From assembly GCA_029717555.1 (NCBI GenBank), contig JAMDHS010000108.1, forward strand, positions 1 through 64,000: a DNA stretch of 64,000 nucleotides, written 5' to 3'. Source of the DNA: Peribolospora baueri. Taxonomy: Eukaryota; Basidiomycota; Peribolosporomycetes; Peribolosporales; Peribolosporaceae. The notes beneath the pieces are model-generated. The model worked only from the letters and a program-made list of their open reading frames with translations. It did not search any database and was not told the DNA's origin. The translations under genes were made by a program, and so were the position numbers. Position 1 is the first letter of the stretch. Every line of letters begins with the position of its first letter. Below, piece after piece: positions 8,943 through 20,320 of the stretch.

Positions 8943-11905
8943 TCACAACCCCGCCTTCTCCTCCACGCCGGCGCCCACGCCAACGGCCACCGGGTCCTCG
9001 CGAACCTCCCAAAGCTTGCCCTTGACCGCGCGCGACGACGTGCCGTCGTCGTTCCTCGCGTTCGCATTTCGCCTTGGGAGCCTCACGCTCCTTCCGTCCA
9101 GCGGCGCGTGTTCGCCCACGGCCGGACCGTGGCTGTGACCCGCGAGCGCGTACGACGGCTGCGGCTGTGGCGGGGGCGGGCTCGGCTGCCGGTGGGAACG
9201 CTGTTCTGCGCGCGACTGGTGCTGGTGCTGGTGCTGGTGCTGCTGGAGCGGGTGGTGGGCATGATGGCCGCGGGCGTGACCACCGCGCTCGGAAGGTGGG
9301 GAGGGTGAGCGCGCAGAGGCGATGGGAGGAGGCTGAGGGCGGCCGTGAGTGTGAGCGTGACCGTGACCGTGACTGTGAGCGTGACCGTGACCGTGACTGT
9401 GAGCGTGACCGTGAATCGGAGGGAGACTAGGTCCGAGGCCGGCGGTGACAGACGACGAGTCGGCGTAGGAAGAGGACGACGGAGGTCGAGGACCTGCGCC
9501 AGCGCCAGCGTTGCTGTCGTCCCCGTCGGCCTCGCTGCTCACGCTCTCCGCGGCGCTGCTGGCGCTCCCTACCCACCGGAGGTCGCGATCGCCGTGTGCG
9601 CCTCCTGCTCCAGACGGCGGATGCAAGGCGTGAGGGGTGCCAGCGGCGTGCAAGCTCTCCAGGAACCTCTCCGTCCTCGTCAACAGCTCGTCGAGCCTGC
9701 GGCGCTCGGCGAGCAACTCATCGCGATGGGCCTCGAGCTCGGACACGGTCACCGGCGCACCGGTGCTCGAGCCGTAGCCAGGGACGCCCTGAGAGGAGGA
9801 GGAGAAGGCGAGCGGGTGATGATGATGGTGGTGGTGGTGCGCGGGAGGCTGGGAGTACGAATGAGCGAGGCCGTGGGTGTAGCTCGTCGGGTGCACGTGA
9901 AGGTGATGGGCACCATAAGCGGCCCCCTCCGACCCGCCGAGACTGGGCAGATGAGGGGGGCTCAAACCGCTTCCGACGGCACCCAAGCTCGGGGAGCGAG
10001 CGTAGGTCGACGCGCCGGCTCCCGTGCCAGAGGAGGGTGGTTGGAGGTGGGCATGCTTAGCTGACGTGGCCTGAGCGGACGGACTGGGTATGGCACCGGC
10101 CTGAAGGTGATGGTGATGGTGAGGGGCAGAAACTCCGCCGCCGCCGCCGACACCAGGCGCGTGGTGATGGTGATGGTGGTGGTGATACCGGTGAGCAGGC
10201 GAGCTGCTCCGTGCCGGGTCGGGGCCGGCGAGATGATGAGCGTGCTGATAAACGGAAGACGGCTGGCCGGTGGCGGGGGAGGGCGAATAAGCCGAGTACG
10301 GTGCGGAGGCACCGTAGTAAGGCTGTCCAGGGTAAGCCGAGCTGGAGCTAGCGTGAGCGGCGGCGGACGAGGATCCCGGCGAGTCAGGGGCGGGAGAATA
10401 GGAAGAGGCGCGCTCGCCGGAGGCGGCGGACCTTGTCGTCCGCGCCTTTGGCCTGCCTTCGGGGGGCGGACCAGATCTCCTGGCCCTCTTGGAGGGCCGA
10501 GGTCCGAGCCCGTCGGTCTCGCCGTGGAGGTCGTCTACCTCGCTCTCCACGACGCTCTCGCTCTGCCTGCGGCCGCCGGCGCCGACCTCGACGAGGGCCA
10601 TGGCGGCTTCGCGCTCCCTCGAGTCGTCCTTGACCCTATCGGAGGCGGCGGGCGCGATAGCTCGCTGGGATGCTCCGCCGGCAGCGGTGGCCGAGTTGGT
10701 GGCGGCAGGGATGCGTTTTCGTCGTTTGATGATCGACTTTTTCATGTTGATCGGCCGATGCGTGCCATGGAGCTTGTAGTAGAGACCTGTGAGGCCAGCG
10801 AGAGACGGGCACCAACATGTTAGCGACATCGGATCGGGCCCTTCCAAACGCGCGACCGCAAAGAGTCGCCCAGTTGCTCACCGCAAGCATTACAGATGTT
10901 GTTGCCGTCTTCGTCTCTCCTCCACAGGGGCGTGGTGGTCGTGCCACAATTGTTGCACTTGAGCGCACCCACGACGCTCTTGTCCTCGATAGTATCGGCG
11001 GCTTCCTCGCCGTCCTCTGTCGGAGCGCCGCTGCCGCCCGGTGGTGGCGGACCGGTGGAAGGGTCCTTGCGAGGGCTGGTAGGATCTTGAAGGCCGCCGT
11101 GAACGAGGTTGTTGTTATAGGCGGGACAGCCAGAGCAGCTGGACGTTCCGCCGGTGCCGTTGCAGAGCCCGCCGCCGGGACAGGTGCCCGAAGCGGGGGC
11201 GGCGTCGGCGGTCGTTGTGGCGGCCTTGGGCGCGCCGGCGGTGGCGCCGGATGAGGAGGAAGAAGAGGCGGACTTGCGCTTCGTGCCTGCCCCTCCGTCG
11301 GCGGCGGGGGACGACGTGGATGAAGGCGACGGTTTTCGATACGCATGGCCGCGGGCGAGATCGGATGAGGAAGAGGAGGGGCGTTGGAGACCGGCTCCGG
11401 CGACGGTTGCTGACGACGGGTCATTGCTCGCGCCGGATGTGTACGGCGAAGGTGTCGGCGTGCGCGAACTCGTGGGCCGCGGCGCTCGACCGTGGGTTTT
11501 CATGTACAGGCCTGCAATGAAAGGATGGGGGAGAAGGCACAACGGAGGGTATTCATGAGGACGGCGGCGGTCAGAAGACGACGGGATCCATGCGACGGGA
11601 GGCTCACCGCATGCGTTGCAGATGCTCTTGCCGTCCGGATCTCGCCGCCACAGGGGCGTCTTGTCGGTGCCACAATTGGTACAGACGATCCCGGCGGCGG
11701 CAGCAGCAGCAGCAGCGGCCTGGCCGTTGGGCGAGGCTGCGTACATGGGGGCGGCGGCGGTGAGGCCGGAGGGGATGTCGGGATGAGGGGGAGGGGAGAA
11801 GGGAGGAAGGGGGGACCTAGATGCGGTGGCGGAGGAGAAGGGCGGTCGTGTGGGCTCGCGGTCGGCATCGAGATGCGTGGCGACGACGTCCATCTTGACG
11901 GACAT
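8943..11905 (-). CDS. urbs1: two-finger GATA iron regulator, SreA/Urbs1/Cir1/Fep1 family
   Basis: Three exons, 11905-11608, 11511-10882 and 10786-8943, give 923 residues. Finger 1 (about residues 75-99) and finger 2 (about 285-309) both fit C-X2-C-X17-C-X2-C with TPLWRRD cores. Between them lies the Cys-rich motif CPGGGLCNG...CSGCPAYNN, the hallmark of fungal iron-responsive GATA repressors. These repress siderophore and iron-uptake genes when iron is plentiful, and the Cys-rich motif senses iron. Each finger is cut by an intron at the same place (TGC G|GT), as expected if the second finger arose by duplication. The C-terminal 600 residues are Ser/Pro-rich with many His clusters, including runs of eight His and an (HG)(HA)(HS) repeat. 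The ATG at 11905 (MSVKMDV) is preferred over an upstream in-frame ATG at 12016, which adds only low-quality sequence. The symbol follows the Ustilago founder; sre1 or cir1 would be equivalent. Confidence 0.93.
9345..9416 (-). repeat. 24-nt tandem repeat coding for a His/Gly/Ser/Ala tract
   Basis: About three copies of a 24-nt unit (GTGAGCGTGACCGTGACCGT on the plus strand, with small changes) lie inside the iron-regulator CDS. On the minus strand they encode alternating His with Gly, Ser and Ala. This is a potential metal-binding and length-variable segment. Confidence 0.8.
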
Positions 11906-14826
11906 GGCCGTTGGAGGAGAGAAGCGGTGCTGGGCTCGGCCGCCTTTTTCTTGGCTTCTACCCGTCTTGTCTTGTCTCGTATCGTGTCGTATCGTGTTGT
12001 GTCGTCGTCCCTTCACTCTTCTTGTGGGCGGTGGTTATCTCTGAGCGGAGACGAGGGAAAGGAAGAGGAGGGGATGATAAGAGATGGGTGGACGGACGGG
12101 TGGATCGGGTGGATGGCTGGACGGATGGATGGGGTGGAGTGGGAAGGCGAGATAGGGCGAGGGGATGGCGAGAGAAGGGGAGAAAGGGACGACGAAGGCC
12201 GGGCCGGGCTTGAGTTGGCTTGGCTGGAGTGAAGTGGGAGGTGGATGATGGGTGGTGGGGATGAGATTGGGAATATGATATGGGATGGGATGAGATGGGA
12301 TGGTGGGAGCGAGAAGGAGAGAAAGGAAAGAAGGAAGGCGTTTATCATATCATGATATCGGTCCAATCTCTTCCTTCCTTCCTTCCTTCCTTCCTTTGCC
12401 CCTCACAAACAGCCTCCAAACATATTTAAAGCCGACGACGACCGCCCATCCTCACCGCCATCCATCCCCGACCAGCTGCTTCCTTCGCAGGCCCGGCCAG
12501 ATAAGGGGGGACAAGCGGGCAGACACGTAGACAGACAGACAAGCAGACACGCAGACAGAGAGACAACAGGAGACAGCCTGGCGGATGGATGGACACGACA
12601 GCAGGATAGCAACATGCGCCCGCGCTATGAGCTGGCTGGCCACAGAGACACACACGGCACTGTCATGTCCACCTCGTCTCCTCTTCGTTCCTTCGTTCGT
12701 TCGTCCATTCGCTTGCTCGCTCTCGATACCCACTCCACTCGGCTATCGTCGTCAACACACGCTGGCCCGTCGCCTCCCAGCGCGGCGCTTGTCGTTGTGG
12801 TCGTCGCTGGGGACGAATAAGCGCATCGTCGTGCTCGTCGCCGCAGAATCAGCCAATCAGGCGCCGCCTAATTCAACGCGCGCCGTCGTCCACCCGCTCC
12901 CTTGCAAACCGGAGGACGACCAGACAGAACGACCGGACGACCAGAACAGACGACCGCACGACCCACGACCCACGACCCATGACGACTCCATTTATGCTAA
13001 TCCCCCCAGTCAGCCCCCCCTCAGGCTCGCTTGCGCTCGGCGGCCACACGGGTCGACTCGATAAGATGGGATGGCGTCCATCGCCGCAGCCAAAAACGAC
13101 TGCTGCGGACGCCCGCCAGGCCCGCTCCGACCGCTCCGAGTCGTCTCGCCCGTCCAGATCGCGATTTCAAACCGGCCGCTCCTATCAGATCTGAATAACA
13201 CCCGTCGCCCCCTGTACGAGCGAGTGAGTGGGCGAGACAGACAGACAGACACATTCAGGCAAGTCCACGCTCGCAACAGCATTCCATTCCATGCACCGCT
13301 CGTCCTGGTCCTCGTGTTCGACCGAGTGCGACGCGACGCGATGCGATGCTGTCGACTCGACGACCCCTCTCGACGCCCCTCCCTCTCTCCTTCCCTCCCA
13401 GCCAAGGCGGCCGGTTGCGTGTCACCGGACACGGTGCCGCGACGCCGGGCGCCATACAAACCGCTCGGTCGGTAGGTTGTAGGGGACCGGTCGGGTGCTT
13501 TAGGCCCGACCCGACCCCCACGCACGCATCTATCTACAATTCGCCGAAAATCGTTTCTCCATTCCCCCGTGTCCCGTGTCCCGTGTTCTATGAAACGTGT
13601 GCGCACGCGGAGAAGAGAAGAGGTGGGCCGGCCGGAGGAGTCGAGCCGGTCTCCGGCTTGCAAGCCGCGGACGGCAACGAAACGACGATCGACGATGGTA
13701 CGGGCTGGGGTTCAGGTTGGATTGGATTTGGACTGGATTGGATTAGATTAATCTAGGATCGGATTGGATTGGTTTGGATTGGATGCGACCGTGGCCATGA
13801 CGGCGACCGTGACCGCCTGAATTTGGCTTCGATTTGCTCGTCGCACTGACAAGCAAGGGAGGAGGGGAGGACCGACGTCGAATCGACCCTCCACTTAACG
13901 TACTAGTCTTTTCTTGGCTCCGTCGCGACTCTGACTGACGACTGGGCCGACATGGTGGGTAGAGGAAAGATACGAACGATAGCCGTCGGAGACCATGCAC
14001 GCTCTAGGGCGTTTCTGCAATGCGAGCCAGCGAGCGAGCGAGCATTGACTGACTGACTGGCTGGCGGCTGGCCGCGACGACCGACCGGGTCGGTGGTCGA
14101 ATGAAAGGTCCGATCCGATTCCATTCCACTCTCTCCCACCGGCGACTGACTGCTCGGCGACGGAAGAAGAAGAAGTAAATGACGCGCACCACGTTCTTCT
14201 TCTTGTCTTGTCTTGTCCTGTCCTGTCCTGTCCCCTGCTTCTCCTGGGAGACGCTCACAGGGAGGGATAGAGGGAAACAAGAACGAGGAGGCGTCGTCCG
14301 GTCGCTGTCCGCTTGCGCCCCGTCTTCTTCCCACGTCGAGCTCCACCCCGAGCTCGACTCGCCGCTGAGACCGACCGAACCGAGCCGCGCGCGGCGGCCG
14401 TCGGGCCCGGGCCGATCAAACGCGGGCAAGAAAGACTGATGATTTGATGATGATCTGATGGCAGATAGATGGATTGGACAGACAAGAACTGATCGCTTCC
14501 ATCCCGTCCTTCTTCCTTCCTCCCGTCTCTGCCGCTCGTGACAATCCCAATCCCGACCACGGACATCCTCCCTCCGTCGTCATCCGCATCTTCTTCATCT
14601 TCATCTTGCCCTCCGCTACCCATCTCCATCCCAACCCCCATCCCTCCTCCTCTCCATCTTTATCTCCTCCACCCCCTCCACCGAGCCCCCGCTCGCCCCG
14701 CTCCTCCTTTCCTCCTTCCTTCCTCTCCCACACCACCCCATCCCCCCGGTTCAGCTCGGCCCGCCGAGAACCCAACCCCCCACCCCACCCCGCTCTGCAC
14801 CACCCCCTCCGCCCGCGACCGCAACG
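11906..14826. promoter_or_regulatory. 2.9-kb divergent intergenic region (iron regulator / pyruvate carboxylase)
   Basis: This is the longest gene-free stretch in the window. It holds a TTCC repeat (about 12367-12397), CAGACA/GACAGA-type repeats (about 12528-12572), many GGATG and GGTGG stretches near 12060-12300, and a pyrimidine-rich tract from about 14510 to 14826 just before the PYC start. Scattered AGATAA sequences, for example near 12489-12494, could bind GATA factors, but such short sites are expected by chance. Open frames here are simple-sequence shadows. Confidence 0.55.
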
Positions 14827-17800
14827 ATGGCCCTCCCTCCACAGGACCCGACGCCCATGTCCTCCTCCGTCCTCGCAGAAATGCACTCCACCCTGGACGG
14901 TTACGACACCCCCGCCGGATCCCGCCCCCAAACCCCCGGCGTCGACGGACGCCACCGCCACGAGATCCATAAGCTCCGTAGGCATGCCGCTGGCTCTTCT
15001 GGCCCGCTTAAGAAGTTGCTCGTCGCCAACAGGGGTGTGAGTGGAATGGGTCGCCGCTTTCGTCCCCCTTTTTTTTTTCCCGCCGTCGTCGCCTGCGATG
15101 GATGGATGGATGGCCTCTCGCGTCATGTTCCGCGCGGCGACCGACCTCGCTCCAGCGCTCGGCGAAGCTCACTCCGCCCCGTATTTCCCTCCTGCTGTCC
15201 CTATGCTTCCCTTTTCGGGTTGCCCTCCCAGGAAATCGCCATTCGAGTCTTCCGCACGGCTCACGAGCTGGCCATGACCACCGTCGCCCTCTACTCTTTC
15301 GAGGACCGGCTCAGCGCCCACCGCTACAAGGTTAGCCTCGCGTTTCTTCGGTTGAGACCGGGAAAGGCAGTCAGACTGTTTTGTCTATCTATCCTCCCTC
15401 CTTCGCCCACCCCACCGCCCTTCCTTCTCTTCCCGCTCTTTTCTACCGGCTCTCGTCCGCCTGCCGCCGGTACGCGACGACAGCCGGTTTCACGTGCTCG
15501 TCTCGCCCGCTGGGACACCCTGAACCTCCTGAACCCTGACGGACGGACAGACGGAACGGCTGGCTGACAGTGACGCCTCTCTCTCTTTTGTCCTCGTACC
15601 CCCCCTCTCTTCCCTTCTCCTGTCCCCCGGCCCCGGATGTAGGCCGACGAAGCATATCAAGTCGGCAGGGGCCTCACTCCCGTCGCCGCCTACCTCTCAC
15701 AGGAGGACATTATCAGGATCGCCCTCGAGCATGATGTGGACATGGTGCGTCGCGTCGGATAGATACGCCTCGGATGAGGAGGGGGGCGATTTGTGAGGAT
15801 GCCGTGTCCTCATCCCTCCTCCTTCCCTCCCCCTGCCCTCCCTGCCCCCCTTCTAGATCCACCCCGGCTATGGCTTCTTGTCCGAAAACGCAGACTTTGC
15901 GCGCAAGGTCGAGGAAGCCGGTATCTCTTTCATCGGTCCCCGCCCCGAGACCATTGATGCGCTCGGCGACAAGACCAAGGCCAGGACTCTTGGTGAGCGA
16001 GCGGGGGAGCGGGAGAACGAGCGAGTTAGCTCTTAATCACCGTACAGGGCTCAACGATCACCCCACCCCCTCTTGCGTTTCCTCTCTCGCCTCGGCAGCC
16101 ATGAAGGTCGGCGTGCCCGTCGTGCCCGGCACGCCCGGACCCATCGAGTCGTACGACAAGGCGGCCGGCTTCATCAAGGAGCACGGCTTCCCGGTCATCA
16201 TCAAGGCGGCCATGGGCGGCGGCGGACGCGGGATGCGAGTCGTGCGCGAGGAGAAGGACTTTAAGGACAGCTTTGAGCGCGCCGTGTCCGAGGCTAAGAG
16301 CGCTTTTGGAGACGGTACCGTCTTCATCGAGCGCTTCTTGGACAAGCCTCGTCATATCGAGGTCCAGATCCTCGCCGACAACGAGGGCAACGTCGTCCAT
16401 CTCTTCGAGCGTGACTGCTCCGTCCAGAGGAGGCACCAGAAGGTGAAGTCCCTTCTTCCCCGTCGAGCACCTCACCGTTTCTTTCCCCGTGTTCTGTTCT
16501 GATCCTCGATCCCCCCCGCCTTCAGGTCGTCGAGGTCGCGCCCGCAATGAACTTGCCCGAAGAGACTCGCCAGGCGATCCTCAGTGACGCCCTCAAGCTC
16601 GCCAGGGCCGTCGGCTACCGCAACGCCGGCACGGCCGAGTTCTTGGTCGACAGCCAGGGACGTCGGGCGTTCATCGAGATCAACCCGCGCATCCAGGTCG
16701 AGCACACGATCACCGAGGAGATCACCGGCATCGACATTGTCGGCGCTCAGATCCAGATCGCCGCCGGCGCGACGCTCAAGGACCTCGGCCTGTTGCAGGA
16801 GAACATCCAGAAGCGCGGTTTCGCCATTCAGTGCCGCATCACCACCGAAGACCCCGCGTCGGGCTTCCAGCCGGACACGGGCAAGATCGAAGTCTACCGC
16901 TCCGCCGGCGGCCGCGGCGTCCGTCTCGACGCCAGCTCCGGGTTTGCCGGTGCCCAGATCACGCCCCACTACGATTCGCTGCTCGTCAAGGTGACTGTCA
17001 ACGGCGCCACGTACGAGGTCGCTCGTCGAAAGATGCTCCGCGCCCTCGTCGAGTTCCGCATCCGTGGCGTCAAGACCAATATTCCCTTCCTTTTCCGCCT
17101 CATCACTCACGACGTCTTCGTTGGTGGCAGGACCTGGACGACGGTGAGCCAACCGTCCTCCTCTTCTTCTTTTTCGTCGTCGTCGTCGTCGACCGCTCTT
17201 TCGAGCCCTGTTCAAGCCGCCGGCTGATCCACCTCATCCGACTCTGCTTTGTTTTTTGTTTTTTGTTTTTTCCCTCTTTCTCTTTTACGTTCCGCAGTTC
17301 ATCGACGACACTCCCGAGCTCTTCAACCTCGTCCAGAGCTTGAACCGAGCTCAGAAGCTGCTCGCCTACCTGGGCGACGTGGCCGTCAACGGTAGCCAGA
17401 TCAAGGGTCAGGTCGGCCTTCCGGGCCTCAAGCACGACATCGCCATCCCCCAGCTGTCCGATCCCTTCGATCCCGAGAAGCCTCTCGACACCTCCAAGCC
17501 GTGCACGGACGGATGGAGGAACATCATCGTCAACCAGGGCCCCGAGGCGTTCGCCAAGGCCGTCCGCGCGTACAAAGGCACCCTCATCATGGACACCACC
17601 TGGCGCGACGCCCACCAGAGCTTGCTCGCCACCAGGCTTCGTACGGTCGACATGGTGAACATTGCCAAGGAGACGTCTTGGGCAATGAAGAACGCCTTCT
17701 CGCTCGAATGCTGGGGTGGCGCCACCTTTGACGTGGCGATGCGCTTCCTCTACGAGGACCCCTGGGACCGGCTGCGCAAGCTCCGCAAGCTCGTGCCCAA

Positions 17801-19999
17801 CATCCCCTTCCAGGCGCTCATCCGCGGCGCCAACGCCGTCGGCTACACCTCGTACCCGGACAACGCGGTGTACGAGTTCAGCAAGAAGGCCGTCGAGAAC
17901 GGCCTGGATATCTTCCGCGTGTTCGACAGCCTGAACTACTTTGAGAACATGAAGATCGGCATCGACGCTGCCAAGAAGGCCGGAGGTGTCGTCGAGGGCA
18001 CCATCTGCTACTCCGGCGACGTGGCCAACCCGAAGAAGCACCCCAAGTACACGCTTGAGTACTACCTCAACTTTGCCGAGCAGCTCGTCAACGAGGGTAT
18101 TCACATCCTCGGTATCAAGGACATGGCCGGTCTCCTCAAGCCCGAGGCGGCCAAGATGTGGGTCCGCGCCGTCCTCCGTTCCCGTCCTTGTCGACATTGC
18201 ATCGCATCCAGACCTCCGTAATCCTCGTCGTTCTGACATTTTTTCTCTCTCTCTCTCTCTCTCTCTCCCCCCGTCATACCTCCGCCGCAGGCTCATCGGC
18301 GCGCTTCGCAACAAGTTCCCCGACGTGCCCATCCACGTTCACTCCCACGACACCGCCGGTATCTCGGCTGCGAGCATGATCGCCTGCGCCGCCGCCGGCG
18401 CCGACGTCGTCGACGTCGCGATCGACAGTGAGTGGGAATGCGTTCGCGTCTCCTCACGAGAGTTTATGTTTTCCTCTTTGCTGATTCGTGTGTGTGAAAA
18501 TCGCACTCGCTTCGTATGCGCGCAGGCATGTCCGGTCTCACCTCCCAGCCTGCCATGGGCGCCGTCGTCTCCGCTCTCGAGCAGACCGGCCTCGGCCCCG
18601 GCATTCGCCACGACGACATCCAGGCGCTCAACCTCTACTGGTCCCAGGTCCGTATGCTGTACAGCTGCTTCGAGGCCAACGTCAAGTCCTCCGACTCGGG
18701 CGTCTTCGACCACGAGATGCCAGGTGGACAGTACACCAACCTGCTCTTCCAAGCCTCTCAGCTCGGCCTCGGCTCGCAGTGGATCGAGGTCAAGAAGGCG
18801 TACATCGAGGCGAACAAGCTCTGCGGAGACATCATCAAGGTCACGCCTTCGTCCAAGGTCGTCGGCGACTTTGCCCAGTTCATGGTCACCAACAAGCTCA
18901 CCGCCAAGGACGTCCTGGAGCGCGCCGACAAGCTCGACTTCCCCAGTTCGATCGTCGAGTTCTTCCAAGGCTACCTCGGCCAGCCCGTCGGCGGCTTCCC
19001 GGAAGACCTGCGCAAGAAGATCACGCGCGGCAAGAAGCTCATCGACGGCAGGCCTGGCGCAGACATGCCTCCCGTCGACCTGCCCAAGATCAAGGCGGAC
19101 CTGCAGGCCAAGTACGGCAAGGGCATCACGTCGACCGACGTCATGTCCTACGTTATGTACCCCAAGGTCTTCGAGGACTTCCGCGAGTTCATCGACAAGT
19201 ACGGTGACCTCAGCGTCCTCCCCACACGCTACTTCCTCGCCAAGCCTGAAATTGGCGAGGAGATGTTCGTCACCATCGAGGCGGGCAAGGTGCTCCTCAT
19301 CAAGCTCCTCGCCGTCGGCCCCATCGACACTGAGCGCGGCACTCGTGAGGTCTTCTTCGAGATGAACGGCGAAGTGAGTTCCTCACGCCATCCGTTGCCG
19401 CCGTTTACCGCCCTGCGTCGTTTCCTGACCGCGCCGTTTCGTTCGTGTCCCTTTCTTTTTTATTCCTCGCCCTTCAGGTCCGTACGATCACCGTCACCGA
19501 TACCTCGGCTGCCATCGACACCGTGCACCGCGAGAAGGCCACCAACGAGCCTGGCTCTGTCGGCTCGTGAGTCTCGTCTCGCTTCGCTCTCTTTTCCATT
19601 GCCGCGCATCTCTGTCGTCCTCCTCGCTCATCTCATTCCGTCGTCCTTCGTCGCCTCTCCATCACCCCTTTCCGTCCATCCACTCTTCAGCCCGATGAGC
19701 GGCGTGATCGTCGAGGTCCGCGCCAAGGAAGGACACGAGGTCAAGGCCGGCGACCCGCTCTTCATCCTTTCGGCCATGAAGGTGAGTTGCTTTTCGTCGT
19801 CGTCGTCATATCCATCCAGACCGCTCTTCCCCGACGAGGTCGGTTCGGCACGCTGATCCCTCCCTCATGCTGGGCCCGCCAAAACGAACAGATGGAGACG
19901 GTCATCTCTTCCCCCGTCTCAGGCCACATTGGCCGCGTACTCGCCTCCGAGTCCGATTCGGTCGCCCAAGGAGACCTCTTGGCCGAGATCAAACACTAG
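14827..19999 (+). CDS. PYC1: pyruvate carboxylase (biotin-dependent)
   Basis: Twelve exons: 14827-15036, 15232-15330, 15643-15744, 15857-15992, 16099-16442, 16526-17143, 17298-18157, 18291-18427, 18526-19373, 19478-19566, 19691-19781 and 19892-19999. All phases close to 1213 residues, the normal size. The enzyme carboxylates pyruvate to oxaloacetate with ATP and bicarbonate, feeding the TCA cycle, gluconeogenesis and, in oleaginous yeasts, lipid synthesis. In order it has the biotin carboxylase/ATP-grasp domain ([19 protein letters not shown], the GGGGRGMR loop, [10 protein letters not shown]), the carboxyltransferase barrel ([15 protein letters not shown], the HVHSHDTAG metal site) and a C-terminal biotinyl domain. 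The biotin-accepting Lys of SAMKMET is residue 1178. A 60-residue N-terminal extension is not a clear mitochondrial presequence, fitting the cytosolic location usual in yeasts. One exon junction uses AT|GTGGGT. Confidence 0.97.
18241..18270 (+). repeat. CT dinucleotide repeat in a pyruvate carboxylase intron
   Basis: A run of CT repeats forms the polypyrimidine tract of intron 7 (18158-18290). Such tracts are length-variable and could affect splicing. Confidence 0.7.
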
Positions 20000-20320
20000 A
20001 GGTCGAAGCGAAAGGAAACCCCTGTATCTGACCGATCAATCATGGTTCTTGGATAGGAAGTCTTTTTCTCGTCTCGTTCGCGCTTTTTTCTTTGCTACTG
20101 CCCTTCTTCTTCACCCTGTACATCTGGTTAGACGGGGTGGAAGGCAAGTGAACTGGAATCAAATACGAAATGCGATGTCAAACCCGCTTTCCGACGAGTT
20201 CGGACCCCTTTCCTGACCCCGGCAGTGCCGCAGCTGATCGCGCCGCTGGACATCAGTAGAGTCGTTCCCGACGTTCGCTCGTCCTTTCCTTCCCGCCTCC
20301 ATCCTTCCTCCGGTCGAGGC
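20000..20320 (+). other. intergenic between PYC1 and dynactin p62
   Basis: These 320 nt hold the PYC1 3' flank and the start-proximal flank of the p62 gene, both read rightwards. Nothing else is recognised. Confidence 0.5.

Noticed and set aside
17103-18332. 409-codon minus-strand frame inside pyruvate carboxylase
   Set aside because: It is antisense to a highly conserved enzyme exon and stays open because of GC-rich third positions.
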